Source: Alphaproteobacteria bacterium (GTDB lineage Bacteria > Pseudomonadota > Alphaproteobacteria > Rs-D84). From it: a DNA stretch of 36,323 nt. The notes below the pieces were generated by a model that was given only the letters and a program-made list of their open reading frames with translations, made no database searches and was not told the origin of the DNA. The stretch spans positions 1-36,323 of the forward strand of contig JAFWZK010000012.1 in NCBI GenBank assembly GCA_017522445.1. The letters run 5' to 3'. Position numbers and translations under genes: made by a program. Positions within the stretch are counted from its first letter, which is position 1; each line of letters starts with the position of its first letter. Shown here one piece after another: positions 1 to 8,351 of the stretch.

Positions 1-921
1 GAAATGGCGGGTGTCGGGGCAATCTTGAAAATGCTGGAGGAAAGAAAACGTAAATTGGCCGCCGAAGGGTTGTTTGACACTGCACGAAAAAAACCACTGC
101 CAAAGTTGCCGCAGCGGGTCGGTATCGTAACCAGTCCAACAGGTGCTGCATTCCAGGATATTCAGAATAGATTGCGGGAACGTTTTCCTGTGCATGTATT
201 GCTGTATCCTGCAACTGTCCAGGGGGTGTCTGCTGCTGCAGAGGTTGCTGCAGGTATTGAATACTTTAATCGTATGAACAATGTTGATGTTATTATCGTG
301 GCACGTGGTGGCGGGGCCTTGGAAGATTTACTGCCCTTTTCAGAAGAAATTGTCGTGCGTGCCGCCGCAGCCAGTCATATACCGCTGATATCGGGGGTGG
401 GACATGAACCAGACTGGATGTTAATTGATTTTGCAGCCGATTATCGTGCACCAACACCAACGGGGGCCGCAGAAGTCTTGGTGCCAACAAAATTGGCACT
501 GAGTCAGGATATAGATAATTTGTGGATGCGATTAAGTGGAAACTTTGTCACGCGGCTGAATAATGCAAAACAGCGTATTGAATCGATTAATATCAAAAGC
601 CCAAAACAACTGGTGATGGAACATATGCAAAGATTGGATGATTTGGGACGGACAATGAATGTCTTGATTAATGCCAAGGTTGATATCGCAAAACAAAAAA
701 TACATATGGTTTCAACATTCCCAAATATTCTGCAAAATCGTATGATGACACTGGGGCAAGCGGTAAATCATCTGGGACAGATGTTGCAATCGCTGTCGTA
801 TAAAAGTGTTTTGTCGCGTGGCTATGCAATTGTACGTGATGCAGACGGCAAGATAATCAGTCGTTCAGACGCCGGCACGCCAAAAACAATCGAATTCGCA
901 GATGGTGTGGTTGCGTTGTAA
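1..921 (+). CDS. xseA: Exodeoxyribonuclease VII large subunit, 5'-truncated by window edge
   Basis: XseA is the catalytic large subunit of exonuclease VII, which with XseB degrades single-stranded DNA into oligonucleotides during repair. The frame is open from base 1 and 305 residues follow the first ATG at position 4, but that ATG is internal. The N-terminal OB-fold and the true start lie outside the window; full-length family members are about 400-450 residues. The central nuclease domain is clear: a VTSPTGAAFQDI segment, RGGGALEDLLPF (family RGGGS.EDL) and ISGVGHEPDWMLIDFAADYR followed by RAPTPTGAAE. The C-terminal half is the coiled-coil arm expected to bind XseB, ending with a typical SRGYAIVRDADGK. 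The gene converges on recN with one base between the stop codons. Assignment is secure; only the 5' end is missing. Confidence 0.95.
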   Translation, partial: EMAGVGAILKMLEERKRKLAAEGLFDTARKKPLPKLPQRVGIVTSPTGAAFQDIQNRLRERFPVHVLLYPATVQGVSAAAEVAAGIEYFNRMNNVDVIIVARGGGALEDLLPFSEEIVVRAAAASHIPLISGVGHEPDWMLIDFAADYRAPTPTGAAEVLVPTKLALSQDIDNLWMRLSGNFVTRLNNAKQRIESINIKSPKQLVMEHMQRLDDLGRTMNVLINAKVDIAKQKIHMVSTFPNILQNRMMTLGQAVNHLGQMLQSLSYKSVLSRGYAIVRDADGKIISRSDAGTPKTIEFADGVVAL

Positions 922-922
922 C

Positions 923-2572
923 CTAGTGAATTAACGTCTGGGCCATTGTGATTGATTCTGATGTAATTTCGGCACCACTGATTATGCGGGCAATTTCGTG
1001 TAAACGTTCGTCTGCAGTTATTTCGTGGACGGATGTTGTTGTTTTATTATCAATGACCGATTTTGAAATCTTAAAGTGTTTATCGGCATAGCCCGCAACC
1101 TGGGCCGAGTGAGTTACGACCAATGCCTGGTTCGCAGATGCCAGACGATTAAGGCGTGCCCCAACGGCAGATGCGGTGGCACCACTGATACCTGTGTCAA
1201 TTTCATCAAACACAAATGTGTGGCAATCGTCTGTACCGGCCAAAACAACACGCATCGCCAGCATCAATCGTGCCAGTTCGCCCCCAGATGCCGCACGATG
1301 CAACGGTGCAAATGGCGAGCCGGGATTTGTGCGAATCATAAACGTTATGTCGTCTGTGCCCGCGCCAGATGGTGATGCATCAGAAATTTCAGTCGAAAAG
1401 TCTGCGTTCCCCAGTTTCAAATCTGGTAATTCTGCCAGTAACATTGTTCGCAACCTGTCTGCGGCATCGGTTCGCAATTCAGACAATTTTTTTGCATGGG
1501 AATCAAACTCTGCACGATATTTTTTTACATCTGCGTCCAATCGGTGCAGTTCTGCATCAGAATTGTCAATCGCATTTAACTGGGATTCCATTTTGGATAA
1601 CAGTTCTGGCAGTTCGTCCGCAGAGACGCGGTGTTTGCGTGCGGCGGCACGAATTGCAAACAAACGCTCTTCAATCGTGTCCATGTCGTCTGTGTCTGTG
1701 GCATCCGGTTCCAGCGAGTCTGCGATTTCTGCAACAGATGATGCCAGTTCATACAATTTATCAATTTGTTCTTGGAACGGATTAATTTCACCGCGAATTC
1801 GTTCCAGTATATGGGCCGTGTTAAAAAGCAATGTTTCCAAAGACGTGCCGTGTGGCATCAAGCTTTGACGTGCGTCCGAAATAATGGCGGCATTTTTTTC
1901 TGCGTTCATCATGTTGGTGCGTTTTGTCGAAAGCTCTTCTTCTTCGCCAGGTTGTGGATTCAGTTGACGCAGTTCGTTGATGTTGTGTTCCAAAAAATCG
2001 CGTTCAGATGCACTGCGTGATAATGTTTCTTGTAAATCAGACAGTTTTTGTTGTGCAGTATGATATTTTTTGTATGCGTCACGCGTGGCAGACAGCAGTT
2101 CACCAAAGCCAATGATGTTTTTTTGTGCATAACTGTCCAGTGTGCCACGGTGTGTTGATTGGTTTAATAGTGCGTGATTCGCAAATTGACCATGAATTTC
2201 AACCAATGCATCACCAACAGACTTTAACACGCGCGCCGACACAGGCACATCATTTATCCATGCACGACTTTTCCCATCTGATGATAATGTGCGGCGTAAA
2301 ATCAAACCTTCGTCCAGTTCCATCCCCAAGTCATCTAAGATACCAATCACATCAGACGGCACAGTATCAAAGTGTGCCACAACCGAAGCTGTGTCGCAAC
2401 CATGCCTGATTAACCCAGAATCAGAACGTGCCCCCAATGCCAAAGACAAGGCATCCAGCAAGATACTTTTCCCGGCACCGGTTTCCCCAGTCAGTACATT
2501 CAACCCCGCACCGAATTCCAAACTCAATTTTTCAATCAGTACTATGTTTGATATTTGTAAACTTGTCAGCAT
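923..2572 (-). CDS. recN: DNA repair protein RecN (SMC-like ATPase)
   Basis: RecN is a cytoplasmic SMC-family ATPase acting in recombinational repair of double-strand breaks. The 549-residue product has the full-length layout: Walker A GETGAGKS at residues 29-36, a long central coiled coil rich in K/E/L, then an ABC signature region (SGGELARLMLAMR) and Walker B with VFDEIDTGISG near residue 460, followed by the H-loop TH in LVVTHSAQVA. It is the last gene of a minus-strand repair operon, 7 bp after the AddA-type nuclease gene, so co-transcription with the helicase/nuclease pair is likely. It ends one base from the convergent xseA stop. Nothing is missing from the family core. Confidence 0.97.
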   Translation of the reverse strand: MLTSLQISNIVLIEKLSLEFGAGLNVLTGETGAGKSILLDALSLALGARSDSGLIRHGCDTASVVAHFDTVPSDVIGILDDLGMELDEGLILRRTLSSDGKSRAWINDVPVSARVLKSVGDALVEIHGQFANHALLNQSTHRGTLDSYAQKNIIGFGELLSATRDAYKKYHTAQQKLSDLQETLSRSASERDFLEHNINELRQLNPQPGEEEELSTKRTNMMNAEKNAAIISDARQSLMPHGTSLETLLFNTAHILERIRGEINPFQEQIDKLYELASSVAEIADSLEPDATDTDDMDTIEERLFAIRAAARKHRVSADELPELLSKMESQLNAIDNSDAELHRLDADVKKYRAEFDSHAKKLSELRTDAADRLRTMLLAELPDLKLGNADFSTEISDASPSGAGTDDITFMIRTNPGSPFAPLHRAASGGELARLMLAMRVVLAGTDDCHTFVFDEIDTGISGATASAVGARLNRLASANQALVVTHSAQVAGYADKHFKISKSVIDNKTTTSVHEITADERLHEIARIISGAEITSESITMAQTLIH

Positions 2573-2579
2573 GCCCAGA

Positions 2580-3041
2580 TTATAGCGACTTTAACGACAG
2601 TTTTTCCAGTGAAAAATCATGCGTCCACAATATATATCCAGAAATTGAATAATCTGGATAAATGGCGTGCAGTAATGCTGCATACTCGTTCAATTGATTA
2701 ACGTATTCATTGTAATGCATTGCCCGAGACGTGTCGGTTTTATAGTCCAATATATCAATTGTTTTGGATTCTTTATCTATTAACAGGCGGTCAATGCGAC
2801 GACTGATGAATTTGCCGCAAATTGTGCCAGCAACAGGAACCTCGGTTCGTGAAAGTGGCGAAAACATCTTGGCTAATCCCGGGACTGACAGAATTCGCGA
2901 AATTAATTCAGGGTCGCCACGATGGTTGACCTTATCAATTGTTACCCCGTGCAGCCGGGCATGCATCTGGGTTCCAGATTCTGTCGCATGACAAGATTGT
3001 TCAATGTTCTTGATTATCTGGGTCAGTGTGTTCGGTTTCAT
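2580..3041 (-). CDS. AddA/RecB-type PD-(D/E)xK nuclease domain, encoded as a separate ORF
   Basis: This 153-residue product matches the C-terminal nuclease domain normally fused to the AddA helicase. Seen in order: a GTQMHARLHGV segment like the AddA 'G..lH.ll' motif, an EVPVAGTICGK strand, RRIDRLLID with the acidic metal ligand, and ILDYKTD, the core D-x-K of the PD-(D/E)xK fold. The start chosen is the ATG at 3041, preceded by AGGA at good Shine-Dalgarno spacing. Upstream the frame stays open in the helicase shadow, without homology. It overlaps the 3' end of the helicase gene by 41 bp and lies in the +1 frame relative to it. Either the protein is genuinely split and translationally coupled, or a frameshift separates the two halves. 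The SD and clean overlap favour a real split gene. Confidence 0.75.
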   Translation of the reverse strand: MKPNTLTQIIKNIEQSCHATESGTQMHARLHGVTIDKVNHRGDPELISRILSVPGLAKMFSPLSRTEVPVAGTICGKFISRRIDRLLIDKESKTIDILDYKTDTSRAMHYNEYVNQLNEYAALLHAIYPDYSISGYILWTHDFSLEKLSLKSL

Positions 3042-5655
3042 TTGTAATCCTGATATATGTTTGATTGTCTGAAATTTTACCTGCAAATACACGCCACAGA
3101 TGGGCATGCCATGAATCAGGTGTCGTGTTTTTGTTGGGTGTATGCCCATAAATATACAGCTGGTCACGGGCACGAGTCATAGCAACATACAACAAACGAT
3201 AATATTCCGCCATTTGTGATTCATGCGATAGTGCGGCGGCAGACTGATATTTTTCACTGCCTTCGCCACGGGCAGTCCACAGCCATACAGGATAATTATC
3301 CGATGGTATGGACAGAACACGTTCGGCCTTGGGCGTGTGGATGGTGTCAATCAAAAATACAACCGGCGATTCCAGACCTTTGCTGCCGTGAACGGTGACT
3401 ATGCGTACACCACTGGACGCGTCCATGTCGCGTTTAATTTCACTGCCACCTGTTATGAACCACTTTAAGAATTGGTATAACAAACCCGGCTGGGTGCGTT
3501 CATAGGCCAAACAGATTGTCATAAATTCTTCTAATGGATCTATGACCTGGTGCCCCAATGCGGCAATAAAGTTCTGACGTGCGTTATCTGTACCCAAAAC
3601 GTTCGAAAAAAACGTATAAGGTGCCATGTATTTAGACCATTTAATAATCTGTAATAAACGAGTATGAGCATCTGGACGATATGTTGATAAAATGTCAAAA
3701 ATTGTTGTATGCGGGTTGCTTGTTTTATCGTTATGTGTAAAAGCAGCTTGTTCATTTCTTGCCTTACACAAATTAAAAATATCAACTTCGGTCAAATAGA
3801 AAAGCGGACTTTTTAACACACAACATAAACTGTAATCATCTGATGGATTTATACAAAAACGAATTAAATTTAACAGGTCGCGTACCGCAGGAAAATCAGG
3901 CAAAACAACACGGTCGCTGCCCGCAACATCTATGTTTCTGCGTTTCAAGGCCTTTAACAAAGGCGATGCCATTGGGTGCCTTTTTTGAACCAGTACCATA
4001 ATATCTTTTGGTTCATATTTACCGGACTTTATCATAGATTCAATTTTGGTGGCAATACGCTCTATGTATTCTTCAAGCGTCGTTTCCGTGCCGTTGTCGC
4101 CCTGTTTTGCCGCCAGTTTATGTATTTCCACAGCCCCAACATCGTCCACACGAAAACATTTGTGTGTATTATTTACAAAACCAGATAATTCAATAACACC
4201 ATCGTCAGAAAAGAACCTGTCTACGCTTTCCAATATGGGGGCGGTTGAACGAAAACTTTGTGCCAGGGGTATTTCACAAATTGTTCGCATACTGTTTTCC
4301 AGTTGCGATGCGATTTCAGCACGACTGGTCGCGAATGCGTTTGGGTCCGCACCCTGAAAGCCATAAATAGACTGTTTCGTGTCGCCAACCACAAACATAG
4401 AATGCGTATGTCCAGCCGTATCACCATCTGCAAAGAAATCACCCGCCAGCATGCGTAAAATATCCCACTGCATTGGAGAGGTATCTTGGGCCTCGTCCAC
4501 CAGGATGTGCGACAAAGACAGGTCCAGCTGCGACAATACCCACCCCATTGTCTCGCGGTTTGAAAACAGTTTGCGTGTGTATAAAATCAAATCATCAAAA
4601 TCCAGCAAATTACGCAACCGCTTTTGTGTCAGATATTCATCAGCAAATGCAGACGACAAATCAAACAATGCAACCGTGTCTTCAAACATTTTTTTGTTTG
4701 CTGTATACTGATGAACGGCGTAAACACGTTCCTGTTCGGGAACCAAATAGTCACGCTTGGACACGGCAACATTACGTGTAAACTTGCCAGTTAAATAAGC
4801 AAACTTGTATTCGTCAAAATCTATTGCATTGTCAATGAATTGTCTTGTCATACTAACAAGTTCGTTTAATGTTTTTGTCGGCTTTTTTATATGATTTATA
4901 TCATTTTCCACAGAATCTATGATTTTTTGCAGTTCAGATACCGAAATTTCCATCTGTGGCACATTATCTATTTCAAGATATTTTCGAGTTGTATCAACAA
5001 AGTATTCACGATATTTAACACGATTATCTATTGTAAAAAATTGTTTATACTGGTCACTTAATACGTCTAATAAATCCCCCATCGATTTTTCCGACACACG
5101 ACCGACTATGTGTGCAAAGGCGGCGTTTGTTCGCACGTCCGTTTTGGGCGAGTTTATTAAATGCTCGAACGTTTCGGCCAGCAATACACGCTGGGCCGCA
5201 TCAGACACCAATGACCATGACGGCGAAATGCCCGCCTCGAGCGGAAAACGATGCAAGATTTCTTCACAAAATCCATGAATTGTCTTTATTTTCAGAATAT
5301 CTGGATTATCAATGTAATAAAAGAATATTTGTCGTGCATGCTGAATATCAGCCGCAGTTATGGGGCGATTTAATGACACACCGTCCAGTAATTCTGCCAA
5401 TTCAGTGTCCGTAGATACCGCCCATGTACGAAGTGCCTTTAATATACGATTACGCATCTCGCCCGCACCTGCATTGGTGTATGTCAGACATAATATACCC
5501 GATTTTGAACAGTCAGGACTGCGAAACAAGATTCTTAATAGCCGCTGAACCAGCACACTGGTTTTGCCAGTGCCGGCATTGGCCTGGACCCAAACATTGT
5601 CATTTGGATTGGCGGCCCTGTCCTGGTCAAGTGAAAGTTTTGGTTTATCTGTCAT
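3001..5655 (-). CDS. addA: AddA-type UvrD/Rep superfamily helicase lacking its fused nuclease domain
   Basis: An 884-residue SF1A helicase resembling the AddA subunit of the AddAB recombination nuclease, which processes double-strand ends for RecA loading. Motif I NAGTGKT lies at residues 26-32, with IKTIHGFCEEIL (motif Ic-like), LVDEAQDTSPMQW (motif II), VVGDTKQSIYGFQGADP (motif III), VHGSKGLESPVVFLID (motif V) and YRLLYVAMTRARDQLYI (motif VI). AddA is normally about 1,100-1,200 residues because of a C-terminal nuclease. Here the frame stops after the helicase core and the nuclease continues in an overlapping ORF at 2580-3041. The start at 5655 is supported by AAGGATAGAA just upstream and by the promoter at 5680-5708. 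No addB is visible; the upstream neighbour is divergent. Confidence 0.88.
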   Translation of the reverse strand: MTDKPKLSLDQDRAANPNDNVWVQANAGTGKTSVLVQRLLRILFRSPDCSKSGILCLTYTNAGAGEMRNRILKALRTWAVSTDTELAELLDGVSLNRPITAADIQHARQIFFYYIDNPDILKIKTIHGFCEEILHRFPLEAGISPSWSLVSDAAQRVLLAETFEHLINSPKTDVRTNAAFAHIVGRVSEKSMGDLLDVLSDQYKQFFTIDNRVKYREYFVDTTRKYLEIDNVPQMEISVSELQKIIDSVENDINHIKKPTKTLNELVSMTRQFIDNAIDFDEYKFAYLTGKFTRNVAVSKRDYLVPEQERVYAVHQYTANKKMFEDTVALFDLSSAFADEYLTQKRLRNLLDFDDLILYTRKLFSNRETMGWVLSQLDLSLSHILVDEAQDTSPMQWDILRMLAGDFFADGDTAGHTHSMFVVGDTKQSIYGFQGADPNAFATSRAEIASQLENSMRTICEIPLAQSFRSTAPILESVDRFFSDDGVIELSGFVNNTHKCFRVDDVGAVEIHKLAAKQGDNGTETTLEEYIERIATKIESMIKSGKYEPKDIMVLVQKRHPMASPLLKALKRRNIDVAGSDRVVLPDFPAVRDLLNLIRFCINPSDDYSLCCVLKSPLFYLTEVDIFNLCKARNEQAAFTHNDKTSNPHTTIFDILSTYRPDAHTRLLQIIKWSKYMAPYTFFSNVLGTDNARQNFIAALGHQVIDPLEEFMTICLAYERTQPGLLYQFLKWFITGGSEIKRDMDASSGVRIVTVHGSKGLESPVVFLIDTIHTPKAERVLSIPSDNYPVWLWTARGEGSEKYQSAAALSHESQMAEYYRLLYVAMTRARDQLYIYGHTPNKNTTPDSWHAHLWRVFAGKISDNQTYIRITNETEHTDPDNQEH

Positions 5656-5679
5656 TTCTATCCTTGCATTGTTGTTCGG

Positions 5680-5708
5680 ATTTTAGTATAAATTCGGCAG
5701 AACTGCAA
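5680..5708 (-). promoter_or_regulatory. Promoter of the addA-nuclease-recN operon
   Basis: On the minus strand a -35 TTGCAG (5703-5708) is followed after 17 bp by -10 TAAAAT (5680-5685). It gives a leader of about 20 nt carrying the Shine-Dalgarno AAGGAT before the ATG at 5655. Confidence 0.65.
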
Positions 5709-5748
5709 GTTTTATAAAATAAAATAGCGTTTGCGTAGGGAGAAAAAA

Positions 5749-7674
5749 ATGGATTTTACTCAATTTTTGTTAATTAGTTCTGGAATCTTTGGTGGATTGA
5801 TGCTGATTGCACTGGTGGTGCTGTTCTTGGTGTCCAGAAAATCACAAAAAGTGATGGAGTCTTTGCTGACAATTATGACACGACCAGAACGGGCCAAGGT
5901 GGCAGATGCAGCACGTGTTCTGAATACTATTTTGGCAGATGAAATTACAAAAATAGAGCATAGTTTTCAAACAATGAAAAACACGCTGAACGAACAAATT
6001 TCCGCTGCAAACGCATTAAAAAATGCACTGGCAGAACAAAACAATCAGCTGGTCAGTCTGGCCGATGACGCAACCAGGAAAATGTCACAGATGGCAGGAC
6101 GACTGGATAATACCGTAACGGGACTGGGACAGATTGTAGAATCGCAATCATGGAAAGACATAGAAACATCAACCAACAATTTTGGCAATACAATCAACGA
6201 TTTATTGTGCAGAATTGATACAACTTCTCAGGATACGACTGAGCGTGCAACACAAATCCAAACCCAAATAGATTCGTGGATTGCCAGTGGTAAAAATCTG
6301 TCCGAAGTGCTGCAACAAGAGTTTAATCGCAATGCTGAACAAATGCAAAATATTACAAGCCAATCAGAATCTGTGCAAAATAAACTGGGCGAATTAACCA
6401 AGTCAACCGCCGATGGTTTTGAAAGCGTCAAAAACGCCGCAACAAACTATGAAGAAACAATGATACGTAACGACAGATTGCTGGATGGATATCTGGAAAA
6501 GCTGGACCTGTTCGGCAGAACATCAAAAAAACAACTGACAGGTCAAATGAATACCTTGACCAATACCGCAAATACAGTTGGTGTTCAGCTGCGTCTGACA
6601 GAATCTTCGATTGTTAATCTGTCAGAAAAATTGGCAGATACTGCAAAAACACTGATTGGAACAGCCGCAACGACCGAAGAATCTGTGCGAAACATATCAG
6701 GTGAAATGGTGACACTGACCAATCGATTTAACAAGGAAGTAAAAGAGTTTGCAACAGGCGTCGTTTCTGAACTGCAGGCCGTATCCGGTGTCGCAAATCA
6801 TACGCTGGAAAATACCAAGACCGCCGCAAATGCGTTCTCGGATTCGGTAAAAACAATGGCGGGCAGTGTGCGTGAAACACTGATAGAAATGAATACTGCA
6901 CATTCACAATTATCAGGTCAATCTGCAAATCTGATTAAGATGTCAAATGAAACAACCGCCCAATTGCAGCCACTGTCCGCATTGATTGAAAAGTACTATG
7001 CCGCCCTGCCCGACCTGTCGCGTGGCAGTGTCGAGGCCAGCACAAAACTGGAAGATATCGTTAACAGTTTAAATGAAAAACTGAACCTGATGAAGGATAC
7101 CGTTGCAGAATCAACAACCGCCGTGTCCGAGTCCGCAATAAAATTAGAGGATTTAGCCGGAACATCACGCCAACAAATGATAGATTTAATGTCCGACTAT
7201 GCCAAGGCAGTAAATACTATGCAGACATTAAACAAACAAATGATGGTGGCACGTGCATCTGCACCAATGGATGCAATCAAAACCGCACCAGCCGAAACTT
7301 TTGGACATATCAGTGGTCAAGACTTCTTGGCACAAAGCGAAAAAATGTTCGAAAAATTACATGAACAGTCTATGGATTTAACCCGTGCCGCAGGTGCAGA
7401 AATACCAGATGTTATTTGGAAAAAATATCATGGGGGTGATAAAACCATCTTTTCAAAATGGTTGGCAAAAATGCTGGGGGCGGCCGACAAAAAGCGGGTC
7501 AAGGATATGCTGAAATCAGATACCGTTTTCAGATCCCAGGCAACACAATTTGTCCGCAGCTTTGATAAAATATTAAGCATGGCAAAACAGACCGATAATC
7601 CAGACAATGTTTCTGCAACACTGATAAAAACAGAACCTGGACAAATTTATATCGCCCTGAAAAGTCATATATAA
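5749..7674 (+). CDS. Membrane-anchored coiled-coil protein of unknown function
   Basis: The 641-residue product begins with a single hydrophobic segment (about residues 5-28, rich in L/I/V/G, then SRKSQK), so it is predicted to be a type II inner-membrane protein with a large cytoplasmic part. Residues 30-520 are almost entirely low-proline, heptad-like helix rich in T, N, S, Q, E and K, superficially like the signalling rods of chemoreceptors but without the conserved MCP hairpin tip. The C-terminal about 110 residues are different: a compact domain with a PDVIWKKYHGGDKTIFSKWL segment and basic KKRVKDML, resembling a domain I recall at the end of other alphaproteobacterial coiled-coil proteins, but I cannot name it. 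The ATG at 5749 is chosen over an upstream TTG because AGGGAG sits 8 nt before it. It is not RmuC: the RmuC nuclease core is absent. Confidence 0.8.
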   Translation: MDFTQFLLISSGIFGGLMLIALVVLFLVSRKSQKVMESLLTIMTRPERAKVADAARVLNTILADEITKIEHSFQTMKNTLNEQISAANALKNALAEQNNQLVSLADDATRKMSQMAGRLDNTVTGLGQIVESQSWKDIETSTNNFGNTINDLLCRIDTTSQDTTERATQIQTQIDSWIASGKNLSEVLQQEFNRNAEQMQNITSQSESVQNKLGELTKSTADGFESVKNAATNYEETMIRNDRLLDGYLEKLDLFGRTSKKQLTGQMNTLTNTANTVGVQLRLTESSIVNLSEKLADTAKTLIGTAATTEESVRNISGEMVTLTNRFNKEVKEFATGVVSELQAVSGVANHTLENTKTAANAFSDSVKTMAGSVRETLIEMNTAHSQLSGQSANLIKMSNETTAQLQPLSALIEKYYAALPDLSRGSVEASTKLEDIVNSLNEKLNLMKDTVAESTTAVSESAIKLEDLAGTSRQQMIDLMSDYAKAVNTMQTLNKQMMVARASAPMDAIKTAPAETFGHISGQDFLAQSEKMFEKLHEQSMDLTRAAGAEIPDVIWKKYHGGDKTIFSKWLAKMLGAADKKRVKDMLKSDTVFRSQATQFVRSFDKILSMAKQTDNPDNVSATLIKTEPGQIYIALKSHI

Positions 7675-7680
7675 CAAACA

Positions 7681-7704
7681 TCCCCGCATTCGCGGGGATT
7701 TTTT
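7681..7704. terminator. Rho-independent terminator between convergent genes
   Basis: A 7-bp stem TCCCCGC/GCGGGGA with an ATTC loop is followed by six T on the plus strand. It ends the coiled-coil gene and overlaps the stop of the convergent kinase-like gene, where it can work only weakly. Confidence 0.85.
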
Positions 7705-8296
7705 ATCGAGATTTTTCAAGACGTTTTATATGTGCAGTCAGGGCAGAATCATAGTAACCATTTATCGGCTGGAGACAATAATTTACACGTACGCCTGAAT
7801 GTAAAAAATCAACCGGATTACACGTATTCATTTGACGGACGTGCGTATCATTGGGCATGTTGGCACGACCTGCAACCGTGTTTTGACTGATGGTCGCAGG
7901 CAGAAAATATGCAACACGAAAATTATAATACTTGGTCAAATCGTTGCGTCGAAACCAGTCCATTAGCTGACGTGTATATTGTGGTTCTATTACATCATAT
8001 ATCAAGTTCTGCCCCAGATTGTTGTAAATTTCAAATTCTGGGATGCCATACATCCATTTCTTTTCGCCCGGAACCCAAACATCCTTGTTCACCCACAGAT
8101 GTGTTGCCAATGGCGTGTTATCGAAATAGTATTCATCGCGGAAAAAGTACGGATTGCCTTCGCTTTCGCCGTCACGCATTGGGCGCGTGGTCGCAGAACG
8201 CAGATTGTAAAACAGCCCCTCCGGCAAGGTATTCTTGATAAAGTATGTTTTTCCACTGCCCGATACACCATTACAAAATAATAATGTGTTTTTCAT
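7703..8296 (-). CDS. Guanylate kinase-like P-loop NTPase
   Basis: A 197-residue protein with a P-loop GVSGSGKT at residues 10-17 and a stretch LRSATTRPMRDGESEGNPYF that matches the GMP-binding region of guanylate kinases (family SATTRPPRPGE.dG.dYfF). A W/Y-rich middle and a DVIEPQYTRQLMDWF segment replace the typical 'Y.vP...D...WGGVVDC' order, and the C-terminal half diverges strongly. It may therefore be a gmk paralogue with another substrate rather than the essential Gmk. The start is the ATG at 8296, with GGGGAC 7-8 nt upstream. A longer upstream frame runs through the rpoD terminator and is not credible. It lies 55 bp downstream of rpoD on the same strand. Confidence 0.75.
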   Translation of the reverse strand: MKNTLLFCNGVSGSGKTYFIKNTLPEGLFYNLRSATTRPMRDGESEGNPYFFRDEYYFDNTPLATHLWVNKDVWVPGEKKWMYGIPEFEIYNNLGQNLIYDVIEPQYTRQLMDWFRRNDLTKYYNFRVAYFLPATISQNTVAGRANMPNDTHVRQMNTCNPVDFLHSGVRVNYCLQPINGYYDSALTAHIKRLEKSR

Positions 8297-8325
8297 TTTA
8301 TATTGTCCCCTTGTTTTAAATACAT

Positions 8326-8345
8326 TCCCCCGCAAAGGCGGGGGA
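8326..8345 (-). terminator. Hairpin after rpoD
   Basis: A perfect 8-bp GC-rich stem (TCCCCCGC/GCGGGGGA, 4-nt loop) stands 6 bp beyond the rpoD stop. The following minus-strand sequence (ATGTATTT) is only moderately T-rich, so termination may be partial and allow read-through into the kinase-like gene. Confidence 0.6.
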
Positions 8346-8351
8346 TTACAA

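Noticed and set aside
1176-1868. Plus-strand open frame of 230 codons opposite recN
   Set aside because: Antisense shadow of the clearly assigned recN; serine-rich translation without family features.
5749-7674. RmuC or methyl-accepting chemotaxis protein
   Set aside because: A TM helix plus coiled coil fits both superficially, but neither the RmuC nuclease core nor the MCP hairpin tip is present.
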